Below, in pieces: positions 1 to 12,339 of a stretch of 64,000 nt of DNA. Position numbers and translations under genes: made by a program. Source of the DNA: Ligula intestinalis (Eukaryota; Platyhelminthes; Cestoda; Diphyllobothriidea; Diphyllobothriidae); NCBI GenBank assembly GCA_036362985.1, contig JAYGXS010000004.1, forward strand, positions 20,956,729 through 21,020,728, in the 5' to 3' direction. The first letter of the stretch is position 1; every line of letters begins with the position of its first letter. A model generated the notes under the pieces. That model saw only the letters and a program-made list of their open reading frames with translations. It was not told the origin of the DNA and searched no databases.

Positions 1-111
1 GAGAAAAGGGGATTGGCGCTAGGTCCCCGGTCTTGCTCCCCTACCAGAGCCCCGTTAGCCAAGCAAAAGCAAGTTTCCGGCGCGCACCAGCTTGGAGGTG
101 GGGTTGGATTT

Positions 112-1110
112 TTACGCACCGAGACAATGTGAGTGCAGGTGTAATTGGTGTTTTTTTACCCATAGATTCCAGCTACGAGGAGTATGAAGAGCGGGGGTAG
201 CATTCGTGATATGTTGAGTCCACGTCACCGTCACGGCGTGCGTCCTTGGCCGGGAACTGGACCATGCGAATGAAGGGCGTGAAAGCGGGGTATATAGCAA
301 CATGCTTGTTGATGGAGCTGAAGTCAGGCCTCTAGCAGTTCTTGCCATGTCTTATTACTGGCTGGTGTCATTATCCGCGTGCCTGTGAAGTTGAATTCTT
401 GGCCTTCATTTAGAGTGTGAGTAGCGACCTGAGACAGTGGGTCGCCCCTCCGGACTGTCCGTGCCAGAATGTTGGTGGTTCCTCCGTGGGCGCGCACCGA
501 GACAGTGGCTGACGAAGCTGTTGAGGTATCCAATCCTTACCTTTTGGTCCCACGGATGCCGTGGTTCACGCAGTTCGCCCTAGGATTCACTATCATGTGT
601 TTTCACCCTCTGGAAGAGTGCATTAATGCAGCCTTATTTATGCGCCAGTGGGTAGTTGCTATTGTCGTTGAGAACCTGTGTCATGTTAGTCGCTTTTCTG
701 TCCGCCGTGATGCTGAGTTCTTCATTGGGTGTGTGTGTGGCGAGGACCTCCAGGAACGGCAGTTGTCGGGCGTTCTCCCCTTGTAAATTGGATGTCGGTG
801 AAGATTCCATTCATCAGGTTTTGGAAGTCTGCTCCGTTCGATTATAACGAACGTTTCGTCCACGTATTGGCACCGAGGGCGGGTTCGTGTTGGTCAAAAT
901 CGATTTTTTTCAAGTTCTTGTAAGACCAGTTATTTGATTCGAATCAATATTTGGGAATCCATCGGAATCCCTTTCATCGCCTCCGATGTTCTGCCATTGA
1001 AGGTGAAAAATATAATTCGCAGAAGACTAAGAGTTGTAGTAGATGATCCATTTTTAAAGAACCTCTCAATTTGTCGTATTTCTTACCGAGTGGTTTGCGT
1101 AGAGCATTCA
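112..1110 (-). mobile_element. Penelope-like element remnant (RT and GIY-YIG endonuclease parts)
   Basis: Reading the minus strand, positions about 770-590 encode a decayed reverse transcriptase piece (QLPFLEVLATHTPNEEL, then RKATNMTQVLN, NYPLAHK), the typical thumb-side sequence of Penelope-like elements. Positions 533-324 encode VRRGDPLSQVATHTLNEG and a following ELLEA, the C-terminal part of the GIY-YIG endonuclease domain of these elements. Stops and frame changes break the frame, so it is not functional. A second, similarly decayed copy lies at 51.27-52.4 kb on the same strand. The outer limits are uncertain. Confidence 0.7.
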
Positions 1111-2790
1111 CATGTGTGGCACATGAGCTGAATAACATGGCAGACACCTGCGCATTTGTGCGCTTTACTAGTTTATTTATTTTTGTATCTTTTTGTTTAA
1201 GTTAGCTGTCTGGGTCGGTAAGGAGATGAGGGCTTACTAGAAAAGCGAACGGCCTCGTCGTAAGTATCCTGCAGGTAGTTGCTGATCCACTGTTTCGTGA
1301 GTCTGTGCTTTCGTTGCTTTTTTTATTTTGGCGTACCCATGTAGGCAGAGTGATCAGTGTCACTCAACCCGTAGCTAGTCACAGAAGTGGGAACAGGCTT
1401 GGTTGTGGTTGTTGTTTCTCGAAAGTCACGTTTATCTATCCGATCGCCGGTCAGGGCTGCTTATTAGGGCTCGGCCGCCGTGCTGAGAAGGGTTATATGG
1501 AACTACAGCTAAGATCCGAATACCGGGACGGAGCTAGCACAGCCATACACCAGACTCGTCGATGCGTCTATCGAGGAATACCAATGTGTTTTCATTACTA
1601 TACTCGTGTCTGTACTGTCGGGTCAATGGGACGTCGCCCATGCTAAGTCTGTGCATGGTAATTTTCGGCGGTTAAATTCTTCCGCCTAAGGTTGTGCGAA
1701 ATTCACCCAGACACTGATTAGCGTGGTGCGACCATGCAACTACAGCGTGAGTAAGCGTCCGCCGAATCCTTTACACACCATGAAAGTTCACTAAGATTTA
1801 ATTTACGTAAAAGTCTACTTTACAGGGATGAACTCGATAAAAGACGATTTTCTTCTGCTGAATGTTGTGCATACCAAACTCGAAATCCTATTCTCATACC
1901 AGGCTTTGTTTACTCTTTTTAGGTCTAAAAAAGGGTGACGGATAATCTGGTTGGTTACTTTGTAAGGACAGATCAAAAGATAAGCAAAAGGAAAAATACT
2001 TTTTTTCTTGGATCCAAGATACTTTTTGCATTGATCTATTGCTAGAACTTCGAATATTCAGCTTCGTTGTCTATGAAGTTGTCGCACGACTTTCCTCCTG
2101 ACCACGGGTGTTAATTGGATCAGCAGCTATTAATTACGTGTACTGTGAAATATATTGCAGCCAGTCTTTTTGGTCCTCGTGCTTCTTCAATTTGAGGCAT
2201 AAGTGAGATCAGTGCATAGGCATCTACCAGTTCCTGAAACGCGTGTTCCATTGCACTTCGATATTTTTCCACTTGTGCCCACCGTTATTGAGCTTCGGAT
2301 GTAATGTTATAGTACATAACCAAGGGCAATGTTTTATTTCAGTTTTATTAGGGGAAAGATATACGAACGCCTTTTAGCGCCCGATTGGTAACAAGGAAAT
2401 ATACCGATGCAGAAGAAAGATTTAAAAACGTCAATTTCTTGATTGCAGTCGAAAAGCTAGCAGTTGTTGGTTAGTCTAAATACTAATTGTGCATTACTAC
2501 TCACTCGGCACTAGTACCCTAATAGCATTGCGCGCGTTAGCGTACTGCGCAAATGCGCGCCTCACGCGTGCTAGGTTGTCATTGGCTGGGATAATTACGT
2601 AGTCGATAGGCGATTGGCTTATTAATTTTTTGCATGCTCTCATCGTCGGCCGATGCGCGTCTGCCGCTCGAGCGAATGCAAGTGTCACAGTCAAGCCATT
2701 GTGACGTGGTGCAATCTGCTGATAACACCTGCAAGCGAGCTCGCGTTACTATGACTGCAATTCCGGTAAATCTGTTGTTTGTTGCCGTTT
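1111..2790. other. Intergenic stretch without recognised gene
   Basis: Only short open frames without recognisable motifs are present. The sequence is mixed and no repeat shared with the rest of the window was recognised. The last bases (2770-2797) form a pyrimidine-rich acceptor-like sequence leading into the next gene. Confidence 0.4.
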
Positions 2791-2798
2791 TCTTCAGA

Positions 2799-3856
2799 AT
2801 GTGGAAACCACCATCAAGGAGAACTTTAAGAAGACGTGCTTTGCGCGGATATCTTAAAGATTTACTTAAAATTGAGCAAGAAGCAAAGGGAATGGCTAGA
2901 TTGTCAGACTCTCTTGACTCTTTTAGCAGTTATTCATCTGACGAATCTGATTGTAGCACAACTTCGTTGGACGATAGGAGTACCTGGAGCTATTCGTCAG
3001 CGGAAGAAGTAACTGAACCCTCCACAAGCAAAGTTTCTGGCCACCCAGCGATGAAGCAGGAGGAAACTCTAAAAAGCGCTTTGCGGTCTTGGGTAATAGA
3101 CTGCAATACTCCGATTAAACACCTGACGAAACTTCTAAAAATTTTGAAACGTGTGGCCCCCGAACTACTGGGTGATGGACGTACGCTTCTGGGGAGGAAA
3201 AGTACTCGGACAAAGGTGACGGCAATGGGCAGCGGTGAGTATGTCCACATGAGACTTGTTAAAAACGTAACCAAGCACATAAGTCAATGTGTCATGCCTA
3301 TTGTAGGAAATGAGATAGTAATGTATTTAGCTATAGATGGTTTTCTCTTATATCGTAAAAATAAGTGTGACTTGTGGCCAATTCTTGGTCGTGTTATGGA
3401 GCCCTTCGTGAGTGAAGTGTTCGTTATAGGAATTCATTCCGGAAAAGGCAAACCTTCAGATGTCCAGGCCTACTGTAAGCCTTTAGTAAAAGAACTGTTA
3501 TGGTTATCTAGGCATGGCGTTCCTGTGGACAGTCTGCAGAGAACGTTTGAGTTTAGAGTGGGAGCTGTCGTTTGCGATGCTCCTGCTAGGGCTTTTATTA
3601 AACGTGCCCACGATCGGCATCAGTGGCATGGTGGGCGGAGTTCACAATCAACAAGCAAAAATAGTGAGTCCACTTATATGCTTAACCTATTTACTCGTTG
3701 TTATGTCACGTTTTCCTACATACGCCTAAATTTAATAGTTTCCTCCTTTCAGACCTACGACGCAATGATAAGGACGATGATGCACCAGGGCCGTACGGGC
3801 TACCAGAACCGTCCATGAGCTCCGCACTGCTGCGTTCGGGTAGCCAGGAATTCTGA
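2799..3856 (+). CDS. Transposase-derived protein (Transposase_21/CACTA-like N-terminal half), one probable intron
   Basis: An open frame runs from upstream of 2799, but the recognisable protein begins at MWKPPSRRTLRRRALR (ATG at 2799), just after a ttcttcag acceptor ending at 2797. Seen: a basic N-terminus, a Ser/Asp/Glu-rich stretch (about residues 30-75), then blocks LRSWVIDCNTP, MYLAIDGFLLYR, LWPILGRV, and VVCDAPARAFIKRAHDRHQW. From memory, these resemble widespread invertebrate proteins of the Transposase_21-like (EnSpm/CACTA-related) group: an 'IDGLPL' block, 'WPIL', and 'CDAPARAF' before a zinc-knuckle. The usual catalytic C-terminal half is absent. A donor (ata|gtgagt) at 3663/3664 and acceptor (cctttcag) at 3752 join in frame and give a 322-residue product ending LRSGSQEF at 3854-3856; unspliced, the frame stops at 3818. 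AATAAA follows at 3915-3920. It could be a truncated transposon or a co-opted gene. The family name is moderately sure and expression is unknown. Confidence 0.55.
3664..3752 (+). other. Probable 89-nt intron in the transposase-derived gene
   Basis: The donor gtgagt is preceded by an A. The interior is T-rich and ends in tttcctcctttcag. Splicing keeps the frame and replaces the read-through C-terminus with a hydrophilic tail. This is inferred from splice signals only. Confidence 0.45.
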
Positions 3857-3914
3857 ATAAGCGGCCAAAGAAACCTGTTTTTGTACCATAATATTTTAAA
3901 TCGCTTTTTATATT

Positions 3915-3920
3915 AATAAA
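3915..3920 (+). terminator. Polyadenylation signal AATAAA
   Basis: A canonical AATAAA lies about 60 bases after the predicted stop at 3854-3856. Confidence 0.4.
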
Positions 3921-4299
3921 CATATATTACTAAACAAAAAGTCTTCAAAAAAGTAATATTTTGCTGCGTTTCGAAAAAATGGGGATCTTTCGCAGAAAAG
4001 GAGGTAACCCCTGTCCGGATGAAAAATGAAACTCGATTTTTCGAGCTTCATGCGTGCAAACGCGAGCTCGCTTGGACCTCGTTTTTTCGAGCTCGAACAG
4101 GCGGCCAAATTGAGCCCGATTTTTCGAATTAGCGAGCTCGTTTTGCTATTAGGGTAGTAGAATTATTGTCTTGTTGCATAGGCTAAAGCATGGCTGGTGA
4201 ATGAGATATTTCATGCATGTCCACTTTGTTCATAAATGAATTCACACAGGTGGAGAAAACAATATCTTCAGGCAGAGCGTTCTAATCTGATACTGGAGA

Positions 4300-4415
4300 A
4301 AAATTTGCGTCCATCGATCCTTGCTTTAGAAGAAGAAGATGCAGTCACTGGAACAAGAGTTTATTTTCCTGATCTTTCGGATTCTGTCGGAAATCCTTAA
4401 TTATAGGTAATGGTG
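4300..4415 (-). repeat. Single PLE-type terminal fragment with hairpin-GAAA motif
   Basis: On the minus strand, an imperfect GGATTTC...AGAATCC hairpin is followed by GAAAGATCAGG and then a run resembling the ends at 10.6-10.9 kb (ttccagtgactgcatcttct). It belongs to the same family as the fold-back pairs listed below, but no partner arm was seen nearby. Confidence 0.5.
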
Positions 4416-4531
4416 GGGTAGTCTGAGCGTTGCGCAGATAGGGGATCCTTGCTTTGTCTGGGGAGTTTTAGGGGATGACCGTGCAAAGTGGGCGCGAACA
4501 AAGCATGGGGACAAAGCAACCATCCAGAATA

Positions 4532-6580
4532 TTAATTATACAGGAGATTAATGAGATTCCTTCGTAGTTGCCTGGAGGATACGAGAAATAGGTTGAGGGT
4601 CAACAATCTCTTTTCGTAGGGCTGTGTTCCCAGACCTCTGTTTTTTTTCTCCCGCCTCTGGACATTTTCTAAGATGGTAAAATCTTTGACAGTCCAAATT
4701 CGCCATGCCTGAATAGCCAATTCTGGGTGTAGTCGAAATAAGTTTCTAAATATTTTGGAAAAGCTCTCTTGCAACGTAGATCTTGCTGACTTCGCCACCT
4801 TCGTGCATTTCAGCGTTGGTTTGAGTGAAGAAGTAATCCACACACCCAAATCCTTCTGAATGTCAACTTTTTGTAGTGGTGCATCGTTTAAGAAGCAACC
4901 CGTTGGTCTGGAGGCTCTACAACTGTCGCTTTGGAGAGCATAAACCAATGCTTTGCTCAGTCCTCCGACCTGTTCATGTTAACTTGCAGATGGTTTTCCT
5001 CTGCCGCATTTTGAAAAACTTTCCACAATTTTATGGCATCAGCGAACAGAGTGACATCGCTGTCTAGGTCCCTGACACAACCGTGGATGAAAACAGAGAA
5101 TAACTTGGCACCTAAAAGTGAACCCTGTGGGACGCCACAGTTACCCCTGTGGATTGCTAATGCCCGACTTGTACTCGTTGAGACCGTTCAATCAAAAGTT
5201 TTGGATCCATCTGAAGAGGTTCTCACGAACTTCAGCATCGCGCAGTTTATGCAGGAGGCGTTAGTGAAGGAGGCTGTCGAAGGCCTTTTTGACGTCAATA
5301 TAGGTGGCATGCACCATCTTGCTTTGTCACGTGTTTTGGTTTAACGTTCAAGTGAGAAGATCGAGTTCGTAAGACAAGGCCTACCACTGCGAAAGCCGTG
5401 TTGGACACCAAAAAGGCAGTGATTCTGCCCGAGGTACGGCATTAACGCTTAATGATTTTGTCTATGGTTTTGCAACAAATGGAGGTCAGACTCACCAGCC
5501 TGTAAGTATTCACAGAAACTCGGCTTCCACTCTTGAAAAGCGTAGTTATCATTGCGGGCTTCCTATTATAGGTTAGGCACCTAGTATCCACTGACGACTC
5601 GAATAGGAAGGCTAGCGGCTTGGCTCTTTCAGAAGCTAGCTCCCTCAACAGCTTGGCCGGGATTGCATCGGGGCCGGGTAGGTCGATTATCTCAATTTGA
5701 GCAATTCCGCCTGGACTAGTTCTCTGCAGAGGATTATGTCAATAAAGGGCGTTGCGGCGTCTTCCTAATTGGGTGAAAAACGTCGGGTTCAGACATATTT
5801 TTCGGCTGAGAATTCCGCATCTTCCACGGTTTGCAATAGGATGATAGGATCCTTGTTTCGCGTGCTCTGCCTTATATAACTGTAAAGGAATTTGGGAGTA
5901 ACCATGACATGGCTAAACAGATCCTGTTTGAAGGTCTGCTGATAAGACTTTTACCCTTGTTTCTCTGAAACTTGTAACTGTTAAGAGATTCAAGCGTCCA
6001 ATTAATAATGAATCTTTCCAAAGTTTTCTTTTCTTATTAACTTCGTTTTCAAGGTTTGAGGTCTGTTTTTTACTCTTCTGCGCGTGACTGAGCAGCGGCT
6101 AGAGATGGGGTTGTGGACTATCTCTTTGAATTGTTCACAAGCTTCTTCAACATTGTCGGAGAGTGTGAATGCCCGGTCAATAAAACAACGATCATATTCC
6201 ATCTACTCAAAATCACCACGCCAAATATTTGGTAGAAGATCTTACAGTTGGGCAGGTCAAGAAAATAAAGTATATTACCACATGAGCACTAGATGGTCAC
6301 TCTGGTCTACTGGGGGTAAGAAATTTCCGATGTCGATATTGGCGGGCGAATTGGTTAGCACAAGGTCGGGGTTGTTCATTCGCTGGCCCTCACGAATTCT
6401 TGCTTGAAAAAGTATGTGTTGGGTAAGAGGCAGAGTTTCAGCCAAATGCAGAAGTTGACGATCGAATGCTGTTTCAGAACAATCTGCAGAGACGATGTTC
6501 TAGTTGCTGGTAAGCGCATTGAAGTCCCCAATGATAAGAGTATTTGATCACGTAGCATACGGCACCCTCCACTCAAGGCC
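4532..6580 (-). mobile_element. CR1-like non-LTR retrotransposon (LINE), degenerate
   Basis: Minus strand, 5' to 3' from 6580 down. The endonuclease part (about 6550-6270) reads IIGDFNAL, then NNPDLVLTN, then DIGNFLPPVDQSDHLVL, all apurinic-endonuclease-like blocks including the terminal SDH. Reverse transcriptase blocks follow: LFKSGSRVSVNTYRLVSLTS at about 5560-5470 and GVPQGSLLGAKLFSVFIHG near 5130-5070. The catalytic box reads FADA at 5035-5046 instead of FADD. The C-terminal part (4860-4600) has QKDLGVWITSSLKP and QPYEKRLLTLNLF. Frameshifts and stops separate the blocks and the catalytic aspartate is lost, so the copy is dead. This domain order and C-terminus fit the CR1/Jockey side of LINEs. 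Confidence 0.8.
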
Positions 6581-8485
6581 TGCTAGAGACTTCATATGTC
6601 CGCAAAATTCGGTGATATTCCCTCGACTGGGGGACTTAGTATTCGTTTTCGCAAGCCTTGCCCCACTCCTGAGTATCTTACTGTTGTTGGCCGTTTTCTT
6701 TCGGCTTTCTTTTCAGCTTTGTTTTCCAGGCCAACAGTTTCCCTGGTTCGTTTATATTATTGTAAACAAATTGATTAGTTTACGTCTCTGGATAGTATTT
6801 ACAAAGGATCCCCAAATGTACACTAGCAACGCTCCCATTTCCGACGTGTTCACAACCCTTTCGCCATCGTTATTCTCTAAGAAATAAAGGTATACTCAAG
6901 AATTCAAAAATAATCATATGTGTGTTTATTTAAAGATCCTATTTCATCCTCTATCAATATGACGACCTGCGTCACCTTGGCAGTCGTAATCTCGGAAAAT
7001 AATCATACGATGTTCCCTCTGCTACAGTATGTATACAATCTACGGTTGAACGTTAAGCACTCTTTTCGTATTCGAATTATACGCGAGGTTGTGGAAACTT
7101 CATCAACCCCTTCTAGGTTGTTTCAGAGCCGACCTTTGATGCAATTTGCTGATAATGGACGTTGTCCCTGTATTTTCCATACTAAGTAGGTCTTTTCGAT
7201 CACACTTTCAAATTTGATAAATAAAATCATTGCCTACTTGCTTGATATGAGTAACCATTTAAACGTAATTAATATCGATTGAAGGTTGCAGTTTATGTTC
7301 TACGACGTAACTACGTGCCCGGCATTCCGTCGGTTGCATTCAAGATCGTTAATTAATGGTTGATTGGCCTAATTACACTATGGGATACGCTCATCTTCTT
7401 GTGCCCAGGAGTTATATGCTAGAATGATCGTAGCCTGGCGAATACCAACACGTAAACCGTTTTTGTATATTCTCCCAGTTAACGCCTAGTCTTCTCTGTA
7501 AGCACTATATCAGCACTGCTCTTTGCAATCCTTCTGACTAAATAAACAAAAACGATGGCGATTGACAATGACGTACGCACTTTTTCATCCATGAGCTACG
7601 GTTTGCTGATATACTACACCCAGATTAGATAAAAATGGACTGCCATCAGTTTCCGCCCTCCTTCAGACTTCTTCTAAACATCAAAGACACGACCAACAAG
7701 AGGGATGACTCCAGCTGTCAATTGACAAGAATTGGATTATCCTGGTGAACCTCAGTGAACATAAAGGCAAAAGGTGTAAATGTGTTCATATATACGGCGT
7801 TCATTAAGTGTGAGCTTTTTTAAACGACACCAAATCTGCAACGTATATATATTTACGTGCCTGGCATTTTTCGAAGCCATAACAGTAATTGATAATATAT
7901 TTTGTTGTGGATACTAACCGAAGAAATATCAAGTCGTTTCGTTTGCTAAAAGCACTCCTGACGCTCACAAAGAATTATTCGTGAGCCCCAAAGTAATCCG
8001 AAAATGTATATTCCCGGCTTTCACTTGTGGAATACGAAGTACTCCGGCCGGATAATAGAAGATGAATGTAATCGCAAAGGTTCTAAGCTAGTAGATAGCA
8101 TAAGGTATGGAAGGCCAAGGTGTTAGGGATACTTTAATAAGGTGTAACAGGAGTAGAATGTCAGAAATAGGTAAGTGACTCCCAGATGAGTGCGGGCCGC
8201 TCGGGGGGTTTCTGACCGTCAGAAATCCCCGCACTAGGGTCCTGTTGTGGACTGGCCTTGGGAAGACGTTGACCAGTGAGCCAGACAGAGGGTGACCTTG
8301 AACGGAGGTTTTGACAACCTGGGCGTGCATGGGCTGGTGCACACGAGAGCCAGACATTCGGGGCATGTGAGTAAAGCATGGCTAGAAAATACAAGGTCGT
8401 TACACATTCGACAATATAGTTAAGTAACCGATCGCTGAGCTCCCATCTGCCATCACGGCTATCTTCAATTGAAGCCAGCAAGACA
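6581..8485. other. Stretch without recognised gene
   Basis: Short open frames at 6504-6887 and 6920-7189 show no motif. No copies of the window's repeat families were recognised here. Confidence 0.35.
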
Positions 8486-8488
8486 ACG

Positions 8489-8650
8489 AGCCCGTGGCGC
8501 AGTAAGTTAGAACGTTGGAAGTCTAATCAAGAGGTCATGGGTTTCAAACTCTGTTGCCGCAATACACAGTGATTGATATGGCCAGCTGATGATGGCTAAT
8601 AAACCAGAAGGGGCAATCTCAGGCTCTCTTGTCTTTGTTGATGATGTCAG
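8489..8650 (+). mobile_element. tRNA-derived SINE with hammerhead-like 3' part, copy 1
   Basis: The head (8489-8561) resembles a tRNA: box A-like tggcgcagtaagttagaacg, a TCTAATCA anticodon-loop region like tRNA-Arg(TCT), and box B-like gggtttcaaactc. It is followed by CTGATGA at about 8586-8592, a tggct...aacca stem, and gaag in place of GAAA. A second copy with head and tail is at 53.1 kb. The head acts as an RNA polymerase III promoter in such elements. Ribozyme activity is unlikely here because the GAAA box is mutated. Confidence 0.6.
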
Positions 8651-8939
8651 TATGCACGTAATATGCTCGTAGATCCCCATATACTATGGTTGAATGGTCC
8701 GACTATTGCCACAAAGTCTGATCCTCAATTATTTCTTTCGTGAGGATATAAAACCTGAACCGAAAAAGTCAATGCAAACAGGCGAAGCCAGATTTTCAGG
8801 GCATCAAAAGTACAATCCTGGCCAAATGTTGAGTGGATATGCACCTGTCGAAGGAAAAGATGACAGTTCAGTAAAGAATTATCAGGGCCACGGCTTACGC
8901 ATTGATGTTCCATGGTATTTGGATTGTGTCAGGGTACCG

Positions 8940-9300
8940 ATGTTAGGTGACGACGATGTCCACGAGGAGCTTAAGCAAGCTTAAGGCAAACGCGGTGACT
9001 CACACTGAATTATTGTGACAAAAGGCTCGGATAAAATCAACCCCACTCCCTCACCGAAGATGGGAGAGGGTACAGGTGGCTGGGGCGGTCGCCCTCCCCC
9101 CCCCTCAATACGCGTCGCAGCAACACTTTGCTAGGCTCCCGCTTACGTGAGAATGTCATAACGTTCACATTGAAAAGGAGCTATTGCAGCCTGACCCTCA
9201 GTCCACCAGCCAGTCACTCCACGACAGTTCGACCGTCGCTCTCGACGATGTTCACCACGAGCTGAAGCAACATGGTGACTGCGGCTGGATTACAATGGAA
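8940..9300 (+). repeat. Unnamed repeat 'C' (two partial copies)
   Basis: Two related pieces, gacgatgtccacgaggagct at about 8949 and gacgatgttcaccacgagct at about 9245, share the same core. Further relatives lie near 15320, 25250, 34555, 44165 and 55560. Open frames here (8694-8984 and 9184-9456) have no recognised domain and are probably chance frames through the repeat. Confidence 0.4.
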
Positions 9301-9499
9301 GTAGACTCACCGGATATATCGCACTCTCTGACCACTCCCCCATCTGAATCTGATGTCAAGACAAAAGTTGAGAAGAACGGAGATGGGGGAGAGCGTAGGC
9401 AGTGTACGCGAAAAGCATTCAAATACGCGCCACAACAACACCACCTTGCTATTTAGGCTCCCGTGTGGGAGCGCCATAAAAGCCACATTAAGAAGGAGC

Positions 9500-9645
9500 C
9501 TATGAGCCTGAATCTCAGACCGCAGACAGTCCTTCCACACAACAAGACACACACTGGACTGACTGCGCAGTCCAAGTTGTCCCGTCAGTTGCCGACCCTC
9601 CGAGCCACCGCTTTTAGCGCCCCGTAATAGCTTCAAGAACATCAG
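9500..9645 (+). repeat. Unnamed repeat 'A', copy 1
   Basis: A unit of about 140 bp starts gcctgaatctcag, has ggactgactgcgcagtc in the middle and ends near gagccaccgcttttagcg. Related copies are at 9181, 25528, 57000 and 57388. It encodes no protein that I recognise. Confidence 0.5.
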
Positions 9646-10619
9646 TTTGTTCATAGTGAGGAACTAAATGACCAATGTTGGATACTTTTACATACACAAC
9701 CGAGATGCAACGACGCTGCTTTCTACCATTAAACGCCGAGTAGAATCAGGTTCAACAATAAATTCTGACGAATAGCCAGTTTAGCGGTGGCTTTATCAGA
9801 CTGGCCACAGTAACAGAATCCTTGCTCTGAATGCAGGCGCGCACACCCAGCAGCTTGAGAGAACTTGGTTAGACAGCAATATTCCGTTTTTAAGAAAAAT
9901 CGCAGAATCCCACAGCATTTTCTTCAGGGCATTTGAATGAACACTATTGATGTGTTGTAGAAGAAAGAAATGACCGATTCTTAGCAATCCCAAGCGATAG
10001 TAAAGAAGCATTTGTTGACCAATTGTTGTAATTATATTTGGATTTGGTTTTCACAGAAAAACCTGCAGATTTTTATTTTGAATTGTATCTATTACCACAG
10101 AAGATAAATTGGTGAACATACGTTTGTTTTCAATAAATTGTCGTAGCTATTATCGTAAAAATCACGCTATAGTAGCACCGAAAATTCGATAAATTTCAGC
10201 TCAAAACACGTCCCTTTCCATTAAACTGAATAGGTGGGGTGGCGCGGGAACCCACTCCTAGTGCTGCTGCCAGCAGCTGTGTACCTAAATGGGCAGTTTA
10301 TACTGAGCTCCTATAGAAGAGATAAGCGTGCGGAGCCAATCTCTGAATTTGAATTATCGATCGATATAAAGTTCGAAGTCACCCCCTGCGAACTGCGTTA
10401 TCAGCGGTGCCTTCGGGGATCCAACCAACAGCTGCTAAATTGGTCTAAAGGTAAACCTTCACAATTCTATTTCTTCAAAGACTAAATTGTTTAGGACTGC
10501 ACTCAAGGGGAACCGAATGCCCCCCAAGCGCCTCCTCTCTTGATTAAAGAACGATCCTTTGTCAGTTAGTGTCCGCCCGTGAGATTAAAATGAACGCCAT
10601 CATAAAAAAAAGAGATTCT

Positions 10620-10880
10620 AAAATCGTTTGCAATATGCGAGTTCCAGGAAGCAGTTGAGAAGAAGAATATGCAATGACTGGAACAAAATTTTTATTATTC
10701 TGACGTTTCGGATTCTGTCGAGAAGCCTTAATCATAGGTAACCATAAAATGGTGTGAGACATGCATATACTCACCCGTTTACGGTCACCTAGGATTAAGA
10801 ATTCTCGATAGAATCCGAAATGTCAGGATAATAAAATTCCTGTTCCATTGATCGCTTCTTCTTCTTCTGAACTAGAAGAT
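10620..10880. repeat. Fold-back pair of PLE-type ends
   Basis: The left arm (about 10640-10740, minus) and right arm (about 10785-10875, plus) are inverted copies. Each has a GGATTCT...AGAATCC-like stem, then GAAACGTCAG (left) or GAAATGTCAG (right), then an A/T-rich run and a segment reading ...tccattgatcg or its equivalent. The spacer is about 45 bp. The hammerhead CTGANGA box is not intact in either arm (ATGATTAA/GGATTAAG). Confidence 0.6.
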
Positions 10881-11184
10881 TACTCTAGCCGCGGATATCC
10901 AAAATATTGCCTGTCACAAGGAGGGTTGACGCCAACTCGTGAGTCGCAGCCCCCTCGTAGGAAATTTGTCAAACACCCGAATTCGACAAGACTGAAATCC
11001 TTCTGAAAGGCTACAACCGCGCAAGTTTATAGGTAGGTGGTTCGTTACTCCGTGGTCCATTGCTCGCAAATTAACGCTATTATCTCTCCCCGTGCCCCCT
11101 ATTCAGCTCAACGGCATAGTCACACAGGGAGCAAGAACTGATTCTGAAGACAATTCTGGTTAGGCAAGTGAGCAGGTAATGCCA

Positions 11185-11560
11185 ATACAAGCGAACATGC
11201 GAGTCCCAGGAATTAATTGAGAAGAAGATGACTCGATCACTGGGATAATACTTTTATTCGCCTGAAGTTTCGATATCCGTCGTGATTCATCATCAAAGAC
11301 ATAATCACAGCGCCGTAGCAGATACAGGTAATTTTTGCACAGGAATTTTGCTGTATAAGACAGTTAAAATTTAAACGTGTGGAAAAAAGCATAACTGTTT
11401 GTTGCGAGCGCTGATTCGCAGCTAAAACGAAACTATATTTGATACGCCGATCATGCAGTAAAACTCCCAGATCAAGCAAGTTTACTTTAAAGGCACAAGA
11501 TGCAGGGTCATCCTCATGCTTGCATCCTCTGACATGAAGAAGAGCCGACCGCACACTTGA
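11185..11560 (-). mobile_element. PLE terminal fragment, minus strand
   Basis: On the minus strand this carries the same sequence as 49.4-49.65 kb (shared translated blocks LNFNCLI and CICYG/CICYC) and ends with TTGATGATGAATC, a stem, GAAACTTCAGGCG, and the PLE end (gactcgatcactggga ... gcgagtcccagg as read on plus). The hammerhead-like core has a C-to-T change at its first position. Confidence 0.6.
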
Positions 11561-12339
11561 ATAAAGGACAATAAGCAGCTCCGTCCTATCACCTCAAGTA
11601 GACGATGACTATTTGCGGAACGTCGCGGAAGCTTTTCAGTAAATGCACTGAATATCGATGAGCAACTAGAAAACTTTGCAACGATAGAGGCAATGTTCAT
11701 CGACTTATACAAAGTGGTCCTGTGCGCGCCGTAAGGCCACTTGCAGAACCTTAGATGCACAGACAAAAAGCCAATTAACCAAACTCTCGAAGCCAGTTTT
11801 CGTATTCACCACTGTTTTACCCCCTCCCCCGGCCTCTTCGCGCAAATTGCAAAGACCCTAGTGATTATCTGTGCAATAATTAACTGCTAATTTAACAACC
11901 TTTCGGGGGGAATGGATTTGAACTATATGCCATGAATTCTGGACCTCACAGTTTCTAAAGTCTGTACGACTGAATTTATCCTGGTGGACAACGTTTTGAC
12001 TATCCTAGTTGTGGCCGGTCTAACCCCTTTCGCCCTCACTCGGAGCCGACAGCCAGAGAATGACATTTCGGAGCCACGACCGGCTGATGATTCACCCTTC
12101 CGACAGCTCGTTAAGGTCAGGCAGCCCAAGTGTCGGCTTGGGTTCCCTTGTGACCGTCATTGTTGCGGCTCTTGAATTCGGGGGCAGTAGGAACTGACCG
12201 AGTGGATTCACACCCGGCCCCAAGAACTGGTGCAGGGTGTTATGTGGATAAAAGAAACCTAGTCGGGGAGTGGCACAGCGCAACCTAGAGACACCAATTG
12301 GGCATTTTGGTCAAAAAGTCCATTCCATTGGGATAGTAA

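Noticed and set aside
2634..2798. N-terminal 55 codons of the open frame before MWKPPSRR
   Set aside because: No similarity to the family, and a strong acceptor sits directly before the conserved start, so these codons are probably not translated.
8586..8625. Active hammerhead in SINE copy 1
   Set aside because: The GAAA box reads GAAG and stem II has a mismatch.
10690..10840. Active hammerhead ribozymes in the 10.7 kb pair
   Set aside because: Stem II and the GAAA box are present, but the CUGANGA box reads differently in both arms, so only the structural family is claimed.
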